A stretch of 64,000 bases of DNA from Spartobacteria bacterium (GTDB lineage Bacteria; Verrucomicrobiota; Verrucomicrobiia; Chthoniobacterales; UBA10450), in contig PNAA01000047.1 in NCBI GenBank assembly GCA_003169975.1, positions 1-64,000 on the forward strand, given 5' to 3'. The number at the start of each line of letters is the position of its first letter. Within the stretch, counting starts at the first letter, position 1. A program made the position numbers and the translations under genes. Shown here piece by piece: positions 18,300 through 26,560 of the stretch. The notes under the pieces are model-generated. The model saw only the letters and a list, made by a program, of their open reading frames with translations, was not told where the DNA came from and made no database searches.

Positions 18300-18995
18300 G
18301 GAATACAAAATCCGGCCGCACTGCTCGCAGCTCACAATTTCTTGGCCGCCTTTCACACGGACAACGGTTTGAGTCGTGATTTTCATGTGGCAGCCGGTGC
18401 AAACATCGTGCTCGAGCGCGACGACCGCCGCGTCGCCTTTGCTCGCGAAAAGCCGGTTGAAGCGGTCGAGCAAATCTTCGTCCACCCCGGCGGCGAGTTC
18501 TGCTCGCTCCTTCTTCAATTCTTCGAGGCGGTTGCCTAACGTTGCCTCTTTCGCCTCCAGGTCGGCGATTTGTCTGGCGATCGAATCCTTCGCAGTCGTG
18601 GTTTGTTTTTCCTCGGCCGCGATCTGCGCTTTGAGCACATCGGCCTGCTCCATCAACTCGAGTTCCTGATCCTCGAGCGCGCTAATTTCCTTTTGATAAC
18701 GCTCGATCTCGCGGCCCATCGCGGAGAATTCATCGTTCTTGCGCGTCTCGTATTGCTGCGTCTTCAAGCGCGCGATGCTCTCCTCGCGGGTGCCGACATC
18801 GAGTTCCAGTTTCTTCTTTTCCATCTCGACGTGACGCGCTCGATCCTTGGTCGCGACGAGGTTCGCCGAGGCTGCCGCGACCTGCGCATCGAGCGATTTC
18901 CGCTCGAGCGGCAAACTCTTCAATTCCGCTTCGACTTGCCGAATTTTCTGGGCACGATCCTGCAAAATGAGGAGCTGCTCCAACTCGACTTGCAC
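18291..18995 (-). CDS. Coiled-coil protein with C-terminal C4 zinc ribbon (CdsZ/COG1579-like)
   Basis: A 234-residue protein that is almost all coiled coil up to residue ~185 (many E/K/L/A heptads, for example KEISALEDQELELMEQADVL), followed by a zinc ribbon CTGCHMK...CEQCGRILY with four cysteines. This layout is that of COG1579/CdsZ. In Chlamydia CdsZ relates to type III secretion, but in free-living bacteria the role is unproven. The start is a GTG at 18995. The last residues (SGS) and the stop come from the inverted-repeat element. Confidence 0.85.
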   Translation of the reverse strand: MQVELEQLLILQDRAQKIRQVEAELKSLPLERKSLDAQVAAASANLVATKDRARHVEMEKKKLELDVGTREESIARLKTQQYETRKNDEFSAMGREIERYQKEISALEDQELELMEQADVLKAQIAAEEKQTTTAKDSIARQIADLEAKEATLGNRLEELKKERAELAAGVDEDLLDRFNRLFASKGDAAVVALEHDVCTGCHMKITTQTVVRVKGGQEIVSCEQCGRILYSGS

Positions 18996-19026
18996 GCGCG
19001 CATGTTAGGAGCGCACAGGGGCGGCG

Positions 19027-20286
19027 TCAATCGTCGGCCGGCACGCGCCCGAGGATGATGCAGGCGTTGATCCCGCCGAACCCGAACGAGTTGCTCAGCA
19101 CGTGGTCGATGGAGGCGGCCCGCCCGTGCTGCGGAACGACATCGAGGTCGCAGGCCGGGTCGGGATTTTCCCGGCTCAACGTCGGCGGAATCCAGCCGCG
19201 ATCGATCGCGAGCGCGCAAAGCGCGGCCTCGATCGCGCCGGTCGCGCCTAACGGATGACCCGTGTAGGCTTTCGTGCCGCTGACCGGAAGGCGCGCGGCG
19301 TGCGGGCCGAAGACCTCCTTGATCGCCATCGTCTCGGTGCTGTCGTTCAACTGGGTGGAGCTGGCGTGGGCGTTGATGTAATCGATCTGCTCCGGGGCGA
19401 GGCGCGCGTCGGCTAGCGTTTCGCGCATCGCGCGAATGCACGATTCACCGCTCGGCAACGGCGACGTCATGTGAAACGCGTCATTGTTCAGACTGTAGCC
19501 GAGCACCTCCGCGTAAATGCGCGCGCCCCGCGCACGGGCGTGCTCCAGTTCCTCGATGACTAACGACGCCGCGCCCTCGCCCATCACGAAACCGTCGCGC
19601 AACTTGTCGAACGGCCGGCAGGCCTGCGCGGGGTCACCGGTGAATTGGCTCATCGTCTTGATGAACGCGAAGGCGCCGAAAGTGAGCTGGCTGAGGGGCG
19701 ATTCCGCCCCGCCCGCCACGATGACGTCGGCAAAATCGTCCCGAATGTAGCGGAGCGCTTCGCCGACCGCGATCGTGCCGCTGGCGCAACTGTTCGAATT
19801 CGTCGTTCCCGCGCCGCGGAAGCCGAACTCGATCGCGATATTAGTGTGCGCGGAGCCGCCGAAGACCTGGAGCGCAAGGGTCTGATTCACCCCGCGGCTG
19901 CCCTTTTTCAAAAAATGCGCGTGCTCCGATTCGGCGTTTGCGATGCCGCCAAGCGCGGTGCCGAAACTCACTCCGATGCGAGCTTGCGGATTTTCGCGCG
20001 ACCATTCGATCCCCGCGTCGTCGAGCGCGAGCTTGGCCGAGCCGACCGCAAACTGCGCATAACGATCCAGCCGCTTCAAGCGATGGGGCGGGAAAAATTC
20101 CTCCGGCGCCCAATCCGGAATTTCCGCGGCACAATGCGCGTTGAAGATCGAGCTGTCGAAACTTTGCACCCGGCGGATGCCGCTTTTCTCCGCGCGCAGC
20201 CCGTTCCAAAAACCGTCGCGCCCGATGCCGACCGAGGTGATGGGACCGAGGCCGGTGATGACCGCACGTCGTTTGGGTTCGCCCAT
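19027..20286 (-). CDS. Beta-ketoacyl-ACP synthase II-like (FabF family)
   Basis: A 419-residue ketosynthase that would condense malonyl-ACP with an acyl chain. The active-site triad is present: C167 in NSCASG, H307 in INAHASS and H344 in YTGHPLGATG. Its motif NSNSCASG differs from the usual DTACASG of housekeeping FabF. With an SRPBCC/cyclase-like gene 16 bases upstream, this may be a secondary ketosynthase for a specialised lipid or aromatic product rather than the main fab enzyme. No acyl-carrier protein gene is in view. An octamer copy encodes PLG in the conserved HPLGATG loop. Confidence 0.88.
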   Translation of the reverse strand: MGEPKRRAVITGLGPITSVGIGRDGFWNGLRAEKSGIRRVQSFDSSIFNAHCAAEIPDWAPEEFFPPHRLKRLDRYAQFAVGSAKLALDDAGIEWSRENPQARIGVSFGTALGGIANAESEHAHFLKKGSRGVNQTLALQVFGGSAHTNIAIEFGFRGAGTTNSNSCASGTIAVGEALRYIRDDFADVIVAGGAESPLSQLTFGAFAFIKTMSQFTGDPAQACRPFDKLRDGFVMGEGAASLVIEELEHARARGARIYAEVLGYSLNNDAFHMTSPLPSGESCIRAMRETLADARLAPEQIDYINAHASSTQLNDSTETMAIKEVFGPHAARLPVSGTKAYTGHPLGATGAIEAALCALAIDRGWIPPTLSRENPDPACDLDVVPQHGRAASIDHVLSNSFGFGGINACIILGRVPADD

Positions 20287-20302
20287 ATTCTCAGGAGGGT
20301 CG

Positions 20303-20770
20303 TTAGGCGAGATGCGGCTCCGACGGTGTCGCCGCCTGCTTCTCGAGATGCGCTTTCATCGCGCAGAGGGTTTGGTTCGCCACGTGATGGATGAAAAAGC
20401 CGCCGATGATCGGCTCCGCGAGCGGCGCCAGCACAGGGACCCGGAAGCGCAACGCATGCGTGATCTCGACCAGCACCCCGGCGGGCGTTTCCTTAAACGT
20501 CCAGACCACGCGCATACCGCGGGTGAACGCTTTCAGGTGAAGAAAGCGGAGTTCCATCCGTTCACGATCGACCACGAACTCCGACGTCCAGGAAATCGGA
20601 ATGCCCGAGCGCAGCGCCGCCATCTCCACGATGCTGCGGTCGGGGCGGCGGTCGAGGAAGCGAATGAAGCGGTAATGCGGCAGGATTCGCGGCCACTGTT
20701 CGAGATCGGCGGCGGTCTCAAAAATGGCTTCGCGCGGCGCGTGCATGATGATGGAGTTGCCGGTCTGCAT
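20303..20770 (-). CDS. SRPBCC (polyketide cyclase / START-like) protein
   Basis: A 155-residue protein of the helix-grip fold: MQTGNSIIMHAPREAIFETAADLEQWPRILPHYRFI is a typical opening, followed by alternating strands and a long C-terminal helix. Such proteins bind hydrophobic ligands or act as aromatases/cyclases beside ketosynthases. It is translated just ahead of the FabF-like gene (16-base gap), suggesting a functional pair. Its TAA stop lies within an exact octamer copy (20301-20308). Substrate unknown. Confidence 0.85.
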   Translation of the reverse strand: MQTGNSIIMHAPREAIFETAADLEQWPRILPHYRFIRFLDRRPDRSIVEMAALRSGIPISWTSEFVVDRERMELRFLHLKAFTRGMRVVWTFKETPAGVLVEITHALRFRVPVLAPLAEPIIGGFFIHHVANQTLCAMKAHLEKQAATPSEPHLA

Positions 20771-20836
20771 GGATCGCGTAAAAAGGGAGCGTCAGGATAA
20801 GCGGCGAACGTCGTCGCGCAATGAATGGACGAGACA

Positions 20837-21017
20837 ATGGCCCTGGAAATTCGGAACAAATGTGAAAGATGCGAAAAGCCGCTCGCGCCGGCGGATGAAG
20901 CACATCTGTACCTTCGAGTGCACTTTTTGCCCGGAATGCACCGGTGCGCTGGAAAACATTTGTCCCAACTGCGGCGGCGAGTTGGTGCGGCGCCCCCGTC
21001 CGCCGGACACCACTTGA
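20837..21017 (+). pseudogene. DUF1272 cysteine-rich protein, frameshifted
   Basis: From ATG 20837 the frame reads MALEIRNKCERCEKPLAPADEA, then near 20902 the family sequence continues in another frame: HICTFECTFCPECTGAL and CPNCGGELVRRPRPP to the TGA at 21015-21017. Joined, this is a ~60-residue DUF1272 protein with four CxxC-type pairs, probably metal binding. The literal frame instead runs to 21037 with unrelated residues. A one-base error or a real mutation explains it. Function of the family is unknown. Confidence 0.8.
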
Positions 21018-21067
21018 CTGCGATTTGTTCTCTCTGATGCAAGGTGGTTGATTTCGAGCGTCCTTCC

Positions 21068-22825
21068 ATGCTGTCATCTTCGCCATTGCTGCTCGCTCGG
21101 TTGCGCCAATTTCTCGGTTCCGCGGAGGAGGAGGCGACGGCGCGCAAAATGTGGCCGTGGTTTGCGGTGGCCATGCTCTACGCAGTGGGCTGCGCCCTCC
21201 TCGCGTTGCACCAGGCGTTCGCGTCCAATTACATGGTCGCCGATGACGTGCGCGAGCATGTCTTCTGGATGTTCCGCTATCTTGACCCTCGGCTTTTCTC
21301 TCACGATCCGATCGCGGATTACTTTCAATCTCTCGCGCCGAGCGGTTACTCGACCCTTTATTGGTTATTAGCGCACGCGGGGATCGATCCCTTGCTCGCG
21401 AGTAAGTTGATCCCGTCGGTCCTCAGCTTGTTCGCGACCGGATATTTCTTCCTGCTGGCGTGGCGGGTTCTCCGCTCGCCGGCAGCAGCCACTCTGACCG
21501 CAATCCTTTTTTGCCAGTGCCTGTGGTCGAATAGCGATCTCTGTTCGGCCACGCCGCGCGCGTTCTTTTACCCGCTTTTCGCGGCCTTCCTCTACTATCA
21601 GGTACGCGGCTCGATGATAGGAGTGCTGGTCGCCGTCGGCCTCGAAGTCCTTTTTTTCCCGCCGGCCGCCTTGCTAAGTCTCGGAGTGCTGGCCTGGGAC
21701 TGTGTGTATTGGAAAAACGGCCCCAGGCTTACTCCGGTTAGAGGCTCGAAGGTCTATTTGATTTTTGCCGCAGCGTTTGTTCTCACCCTGCTTTGCATGT
21801 GGCCCTATCTCCACAGTGTCGGCACCTTTGGTCCGCTCGTGACTTACGCGGAGGCACGGCGGATGCCAGAGTTCGGCCCCCGGGGCCGGGTGCCTTTTTT
21901 CCTCCCGTCGTGGTGGGGCTATTGGGTAGGCGGAAATGGAGGGATACACACACTACCCACGCGCCCGCCGTGGTTCCTGGCTGCGTTTCTCTGGCCAGTG
22001 CTGCGTCGTTTCCCGAATCAGTTTCCCCTGCTCAAGGCTGTCCCCCGAGGTATAGGGCCGGTGCCGCAGATCATAGCGGCTGCGCTTTCGCTCTTTCTCG
22101 TCGCGCATCTCTTGCTTTTTCGCCTCTACCTTCCAAATCGCTACACGCAATCGAGCACGCGGGTTGTCCTTATCCTGCTCGCCGGCGGAGTGTTGCTTGC
22201 GCTGATCGATGCCGCCTTGCTCTGGGCGGACAAGCGGCCGGATAAAAGTCGTCGTATCTCCAGAGCGGTCGCGCTCGGGTTCTGCGCTCTCCTGCTCGGC
22301 GGAGTGATCGCTTTTCCCCTGCTCCTTCCCAGGTTCCCGACGGGCAGTTACATCACGGGGGTCGAATCCGGCCTTTACCAGTTCTTTGCCCGGCAATCAC
22401 CGACGATTCGTATCGCCTCGCTCTCCGACGAAGCCAACAACCTGCCCATCTTTTCTCGCCGTTCCATTATCATCGGGGCGGAGTGCGCGGTGCCTTTTCA
22501 TCCCGGTTATTACTTGCCGCTGCGCGCGCGCGGGCTGCAAATTGCGCGGGCCCAGTACAGCGCCGACCTCAGCGCTCTGCAAAAGTGTCTGCGCGACCAG
22601 CAGGTCGATTTCTGGCTGCTCGATCGCGCGGCGTTTTCGGCCGACTACCGGCGAAAAAGTCGGCTGCTGCGACAGCTCGATCTGGTCACGCCGGACCAAC
22701 CGATCGGCCCTGCGCAAGGAGCGATTCCTTTTCTCGAACGACCGCCGCCGGAAACGGTGGCGTATGAGGACGCGCGCTTCGTCGTGCTCGATTCGCGCAG
22801 CCTGCTTGCGCTGCATCCCCGCTAG
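21068..22825 (+). CDS. Large multi-pass membrane protein, possibly glycosyltransferase-like
   Basis: A 585-residue protein with about ten or more hydrophobic helices (for example WFAVAMLYAVGCALLALHQA, LIFAAAFVLTLLCMWPYL, IAAALSLFLVAHLLLFRLYL). An acidic first loop after helix 1 (NYMVADDVREH) recalls the aspartates of GT-C/PMT-type transferases, but the match is weak. The C-terminal ~150 residues are soluble (SPTIRIASLSDEANNLPIFS). ATG 21068 was chosen; an in-frame GTG at 21044 is also possible. There are no clear operon partners. It contains no octamer copy. Confidence 0.7.
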   Translation: MLSSSPLLLARLRQFLGSAEEEATARKMWPWFAVAMLYAVGCALLALHQAFASNYMVADDVREHVFWMFRYLDPRLFSHDPIADYFQSLAPSGYSTLYWLLAHAGIDPLLASKLIPSVLSLFATGYFFLLAWRVLRSPAAATLTAILFCQCLWSNSDLCSATPRAFFYPLFAAFLYYQVRGSMIGVLVAVGLEVLFFPPAALLSLGVLAWDCVYWKNGPRLTPVRGSKVYLIFAAAFVLTLLCMWPYLHSVGTFGPLVTYAEARRMPEFGPRGRVPFFLPSWWGYWVGGNGGIHTLPTRPPWFLAAFLWPVLRRFPNQFPLLKAVPRGIGPVPQIIAAALSLFLVAHLLLFRLYLPNRYTQSSTRVVLILLAGGVLLALIDAALLWADKRPDKSRRISRAVALGFCALLLGGVIAFPLLLPRFPTGSYITGVESGLYQFFARQSPTIRIASLSDEANNLPIFSRRSIIIGAECAVPFHPGYYLPLRARGLQIARAQYSADLSALQKCLRDQQVDFWLLDRAAFSADYRRKSRLLRQLDLVTPDQPIGPAQGAIPFLERPPPETVAYEDARFVVLDSRSLLALHPR

Positions 22826-22920
22826 CGGCTCCCTTCGGAAGATCAGCGATTCTCGACCAGCCGCGGCGCCGGATCTTTCGCCTCTACCCGCGCGCTCACC
22901 TTCTCGATCGTCGCCGGCAG

Positions 22921-24135
22921 CTATGCCACGGTCGCCTCCAACGCCTCCACCTTCCGATGCTCCTTAAGAAACTCATTGAGCAACATCGCGTTCACCGCTT
23001 CATAGCGGACGGTGTAGGGCTTGCCCTCCTCGTCCCGCGCCACCAAGTCGGGATCGACCTTCGCCACTTGCTCGGCGATGAGTCCAAATTGCGGGATCGC
23101 TTCGGGATCGAGCGCCTTCTTGTAACGGAACGTCACCGGCTGGAGTGACAGGATCGCTTCGCTCGCGTCCTGCATCGGCTTGATCGCCTCCTTGTAGCGC
23201 GCCGAGGAGGTCATCGTGCCGATATGGCCAGTCGAATCAATCACGACTCCAACTCCCCCGGCCACGGTCACCCCAGTGATGCCTGCGATGTAAGTCGAGA
23301 CCTGCTTGCCGGGGTTGCCGATACGAATGACGCCCGATTCCACCTTTTGACCGGGATTGCCGATCGCGATGTTGTTGCTACCGGTAATTGCATTGCCCGC
23401 CGATGCGCCAACGGCAATATTGGAGTTGCCTGACTTGCTCCTGCCGAGCGCATTTAAGCCCAGAGCGACGTTATTACTGCCTGAGCTGAGCCCCAAAGCA
23501 CCGACGCCCACCGCGACGTTCTCGTCTCCGCTCGTGAAATCCATCGCCCCCTCTCCCATTGCCGTGTTATTAGAGCCACTGTAGTTGGATCCCAGGGAGT
23601 TGACCCCGATGGCCGTATTGGCTATGCCGGTCGTGTTGGTGGTGAGCGCACCAAGCCCGGTGGCGGTATTGGAATAACTAGTCGTGTTCGCATAGAGCCC
23701 TCCGGCCCCCACAGCGGTGTTAGCATTCCCGCTCGTGTTCGCGGTGAGGCTAAAAGCGCCGTAGGCCGTATTGCCGCCGGCCGTGTTTGCGACCAGCGAA
23801 TACGCGCCCATGGCTGTGTTCTGATCGCCGCTGACATTTGAGGACAAACTCAAATATCCCAATGCAGTATTGTAAGAGCCGTCCACAAGAACTGGCAAAG
23901 CCTGGCTACCCACTGCGGTGTTTGAGTATCCAGTCGTGTCATCGTATAGGGCGTTGAAGCCGATCGCGGTGTTATCCGTCCCAGTCGTCAGGCTAAACAA
24001 GGCGTCGTCTCCAAGAGCCGTATTATTACCAGGATAACCGCCGCCCGGCGGCGGATCGACCGCAAGCGCGACGGGCGCGAGCGCGAGGCTGGTGGTGGCG
24101 AGAAGGCAGGCGAGGTTGGTTCGTGGGTTTTTCAT
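22921..24135 (-). CDS. Secreted YadA-head-repeat protein with S74 chaperone domain, premature stop
   Basis: A surface-type protein of 404 residues from ATG 24135 with signal peptide (LLATTSLALAPVALA). About 15 tandem repeats like NTALGYLSLSSN or NTAVGAGALYAN build a left-handed beta-roll as in YadA heads. Then comes a peptidase_S74 intramolecular chaperone domain (SARYKEAIKPMQDASEAIL, QFGLIAEQVAKVDPDLV). The frame stops at a TAG (22921-22923) after EALEATVA, but continues open for 25 codons (LPATIEKVSARVEAKDPAPR) to a TGA at 22843-22845. That tail looks like the coiled-coil end expected for this family, so the TAG is probably a point mutation, error or readthrough site. Confidence 0.85.
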   Translation of the reverse strand: MKNPRTNLACLLATTSLALAPVALAVDPPPGGGYPGNNTALGDDALFSLTTGTDNTAIGFNALYDDTTGYSNTAVGSQALPVLVDGSYNTALGYLSLSSNVSGDQNTAMGAYSLVANTAGGNTAYGAFSLTANTSGNANTAVGAGGLYANTTSYSNTATGLGALTTNTTGIANTAIGVNSLGSNYSGSNNTAMGEGAMDFTSGDENVAVGVGALGLSSGSNNVALGLNALGRSKSGNSNIAVGASAGNAITGSNNIAIGNPGQKVESGVIRIGNPGKQVSTYIAGITGVTVAGGVGVVIDSTGHIGTMTSSARYKEAIKPMQDASEAILSLQPVTFRYKKALDPEAIPQFGLIAEQVAKVDPDLVARDEEGKPYTVRYEAVNAMLLNEFLKEHRKVEALEATVA

Positions 24136-24349
24136 AGGATTGCTCTTTGAGCGCGTAGTTTGACCGGACGGACGACGTTTAGTCAAGGCAAATGCTTCGC
24201 AGACGGGGGGGCTCAGCCCGCAAGCGAGCGTGCGCGTCTCGCCAATGGCGCTCGAGCGGAATTACTTGAGCCGTCGCGACCGGCAGCGGGTCCATGCATT
24301 CAGCCTGACGCATTGACACCACCCGCAACGCTCCGCTACGCTCCGCGAA
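24136..24349. other. Intergenic region, start of the accessory island
   Basis: About 210 bases upstream of the surface-protein gene. No gene is supported. A direct run aacgctccgctacgctccgcg at its right end is low-complexity. The promoter of the minus-strand gene should lie here but is not recognisable. Confidence 0.5.
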
Positions 24350-24443
24350 ATGCCGACCGCCAAACCCTCCCCCGCTTGTCGACACTCGCGTCATCTACTG
24401 CGGCGATAACTTGGAGCAGCTGCGCAAGTTGCATTCCGCCTCC
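24350..24443 (+). pseudogene. 5' fragment of a site-specific DNA methyltransferase
   Basis: An ATG at 24350 begins MPTAKPSPA; after a frame change the sequence reads VDTRVIYCGDNLEQLRKL, the typical opening of amino-MTases (adenine-N6/cytosine-N4) just ahead of their DPPY block. The sequence then breaks off before any catalytic motif. It is a remnant only, about 30 codons long. Confidence 0.7.
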
Positions 24444-24460
24444 CCGATTCCAGCCGGACA

Positions 24461-24936
24461 ATGTCGAACGAGCTGAAGCAGACGCTGGAGGAATTTGTTC
24501 GTTTCAGTCGCAGCCTGAAGGGCGATGAGAAGAGCGAGGCGCAACCGTTTCTCGATCACTTTTTTCGCGCGCTCGGGCACAAGGGCGCGATCGAAGCCGG
24601 CGCGACCTTCGAGTTCCGCGTCGCGACGAAGCCTCGTTCGCCGCAGTTGGCGCTCGTTGTAGCCGGGAGCGGTGATCCCGGCCCCGTCCCAAAGGCGGCA
24701 AGAAATTTGCGGACCTCCTCTGGCCGGACCGCGTCCTCATCGAAATGAAATCGCGCGGCACGAATCTCGAAAAGCATTGCGACCAGGCCTTTGATTACCG
24801 GAGCCACATCGTCCCGAAGCGGCCGCCTTACGTCATCCTCTGCAAAACCTCGCCCGCGCCGACAAAGAGAAGGCCGGAGAAAATATCGCTGCTCCCCGTT
24901 TGCCACTGGGACCTGAAGAAGAAGCGACTTTTGTAA
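24461..24936 (+). pseudogene. N-terminal fragment of a type IIG/MmeI-like restriction-modification protein
   Basis: The frame starts MSNELKQTLEEFVRFSRSLKGDEKSEAQPFL, and after a shift near 24690 reads KFADLLWPDRVLIEMKSRGTNLEKHCDQAFDY and IVPKRPPYVILC. This is the nuclease-type N-terminal domain of MmeI/type IIG enzymes (core D..ExK as DLLWPDRVLIEMK). It is cut off before the methyltransferase domain and ends in unrelated residues at 24936. With the methyltransferase fragment just upstream, this is the wreck of an R-M locus. Not expected to be functional. Confidence 0.72.
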
Positions 24937-24958
24937 CCGAAGATTGCATTCGACCCCC

Positions 24959-25546
24959 ATGAGTGATGTGCTGCAAGATACCGATGCCTGGTGGGCTAAC
25001 GAGGGCCCAGACGCGCCCGAGGAGTGGAATTTCAGTTCTGTGCCGGATTCTGAAGTTCTCGCCTGCTGCGTCTGGGAATACGCGCGTGAATCCAAGACAA
25101 TTGCGCTACGCGCGGATTTGCACTGGTGCCATGTGCGGGACATCTGGCATCGCGAGGAGTACAAAGACAACCCCTTCCTAAAGGCAGAGCACGATGCAGA
25201 AGCTAGAAGGATTTTGGCACGGGCGAAACGAGAGAAATTCAGATACGGTGCTTTTTTCGATCAACTGTGGAAAACCGATTTTCCGATGATTGAAATCTAT
25301 GACTCTATTGTCGAGTTAGTAAGAAACGGTGCGTTCCCTTGGCAGCGGCTGCCAATAACAGCGCGTGCGAACCTGGCTAAGCGGCCTGCCGAAAATAATC
25401 TCCTTCCGCCACTAGAGACCGCCAAGGTGGGGAACTTGAGGAAGTATGGAGGACGAATTCCGTGGAACTCAACGCAACGCGCAAACGAAAGAAGGCGCCC
25501 AACGACGATAGCGAGGATGCAATTCTGTGGGATAAAACTGTTTTAG
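24959..25546 (+). CDS. Hypothetical protein, possibly 5' half of a split gene
   Basis: A 195-residue product from ATG 24959 (MSDVLQDTDAWWANEGPDAP). It includes VPDSEVLACCVWEYARESKTI and a charged middle part (WHREEYKDNPFLKAEHDAEARRILARAKREK). The last ~28 residues (RANERRRPTTIARMQFCG) overlap the next frame and look unlike coding sequence. I think this and the next gene may be one protein split by a frameshift around 25460. No enzyme motif is seen. It lies in the accessory island next to R-M remnants. Confidence 0.5.
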   Translation: MSDVLQDTDAWWANEGPDAPEEWNFSSVPDSEVLACCVWEYARESKTIALRADLHWCHVRDIWHREEYKDNPFLKAEHDAEARRILARAKREKFRYGAFFDQLWKTDFPMIEIYDSIVELVRNGAFPWQRLPITARANLAKRPAENNLLPPLETAKVGNLRKYGGRIPWNSTQRANERRRPTTIARMQFCGIKLF

Positions 25547-26025
25547 TGGAGCCCTTTGCCACCGACGCAGGTGCGCTTCATGGTCGATTCGTTACAGCCT
25601 TGGCGATCGACTTCCCGCGGTTCACCGATGGCGAGATTGCCGCTGCCTTTTCTCGTTCGGTAGCTGAGAATCGGCCGGAAAATTTGCAACGACCACAGCG
25701 AGTGTTCCCGGGACCGCGGCGGAAGGGCCGAAAGTCTATCGCGCACAGAGTTGCTTTAGAGCGGCTCGGCTTAATGCGCCTGCTGCATTGGCACACTCCT
25801 CAAGAGCTGCGTGATGAGATGCCTGTGGCGTGGCGTACGATTGCCCGGAAGGAACGATCTTTCCGGCGGGAGATTCGAGGGGCTTCGAAATTCTTCCGGA
25901 GGCTCTTCCCGTTTCTGCCGAAAGGCGAGCGACCAAGTTCTGAGGATAGAAATGGCATTTGGTCGCCTCCGATTCAACGAATGCTCGACCAAATGGACGC
26001 TGAGAGGGCGAAGGCGGGGACATAA
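25462..26025 (+). CDS. Hypothetical protein, possibly 3' half of a split gene
   Basis: A 187-residue basic product starting at GTG 25462, with a good ribosome site (ggagga) upstream. It contains LAIDFPRFTDGEIAAAFSRSVAENRPE and a basic C-terminal half. The pattern of a helix then S..ENRPE resembles the second half of longer verrucomicrobial hypothetical proteins I know of, whose first half would be the preceding gene. This is inference. The 84-base overlap with the previous frame supports a frameshift, but the ribosome site allows two real genes. Function unknown. Confidence 0.5.
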   Translation: MELNATRKRKKAPNDDSEDAILWDKTVLVEPFATDAGALHGRFVTALAIDFPRFTDGEIAAAFSRSVAENRPENLQRPQRVFPGPRRKGRKSIAHRVALERLGLMRLLHWHTPQELRDEMPVAWRTIARKERSFRREIRGASKFFRRLFPFLPKGERPSSEDRNGIWSPPIQRMLDQMDAERAKAGT

Positions 26026-26084
26026 AATCAGAACCCATTTTTTGTCTCTGGGCGAAGTGGTCGGCTGATGCGAATGCGTTTGAA

Positions 26085-26338
26085 ATGAAGCCGATCCGCT
26101 TTACAAAACACGCCCGAGGCTATTTCGAGCGCCGAGGTTTTACGGTCGAAGAGGTGGAGAAGCGATCCGCTCCGCGGCGTGGTAACCAGCCGAGAAAGGC
26201 CGACTGGAATGCGAGCTGCAGTTCGCGTTCGACAAAGACTGGAACGGCCAGCGCTACGCTTGGAAGAAGGTCAATCCGGTCTTCGTCGAGGAAGAGAGCG
26301 AGATTGTTGCCATCACCGTCTACACGTTCTACTATTGA
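26085..26338 (+). pseudogene. DUF4258-family toxin-like gene, frameshifted
   Basis: It starts MKPIRFTKHARGYFERRGFTVEEVEK, as in DUF4258 proteins (RelE/BrnT-like toxins). The frame is then lost near 26165. The family sequence resumes in another frame: GRLECELQFAFDKDW, WKKVNPVFVEEESEIVAITVYTFYY, to TGA 26336-26338. Nine bases further on begins the DUF2283 gene, the usual antitoxin partner. The literal frame runs on to 26351 with nonsense. The toxin is probably inactive if the sequence is right. Confidence 0.8.
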
Positions 26339-26347
26339 GCGCGTTCG

Positions 26348-26560
26348 ATGAAGATCAGCTACGACGAGGAGTGCGATGCGATTAGCATCACTTTTAAGGA
26401 AACCACGGTGACGAGCCAGCGGGTCGCCGAGGGTGTCGCGCTCGAATTTGACGCCGAAGGCCATCTCGCCGGCATCGAGATTTTGGACGCGGTTCGGCGC
26501 TTCGGGACAGGTGAACCACTTCGTCAGGTCCTGCTCGAAAACGTCGGCCCGCAAAGATAG
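26348..26560 (+). CDS. DUF2283 protein, antitoxin-like
   Basis: A complete 70-residue DUF2283 protein: MKISYDEECDAISITFKE at the start, VAEGVALEFDAEGHLAGIEILDAVRR in the middle. DUF2283 proteins are commonly paired with DUF4258 as presumed type II toxin-antitoxin modules, here in toxin-then-antitoxin order. The toxin is frameshifted while this gene is intact, as expected when a module decays safely. No octamer copies occur in this segment. Confidence 0.85.
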   Translation: MKISYDEECDAISITFKETTVTSQRVAEGVALEFDAEGHLAGIEILDAVRRFGTGEPLRQVLLENVGPQR

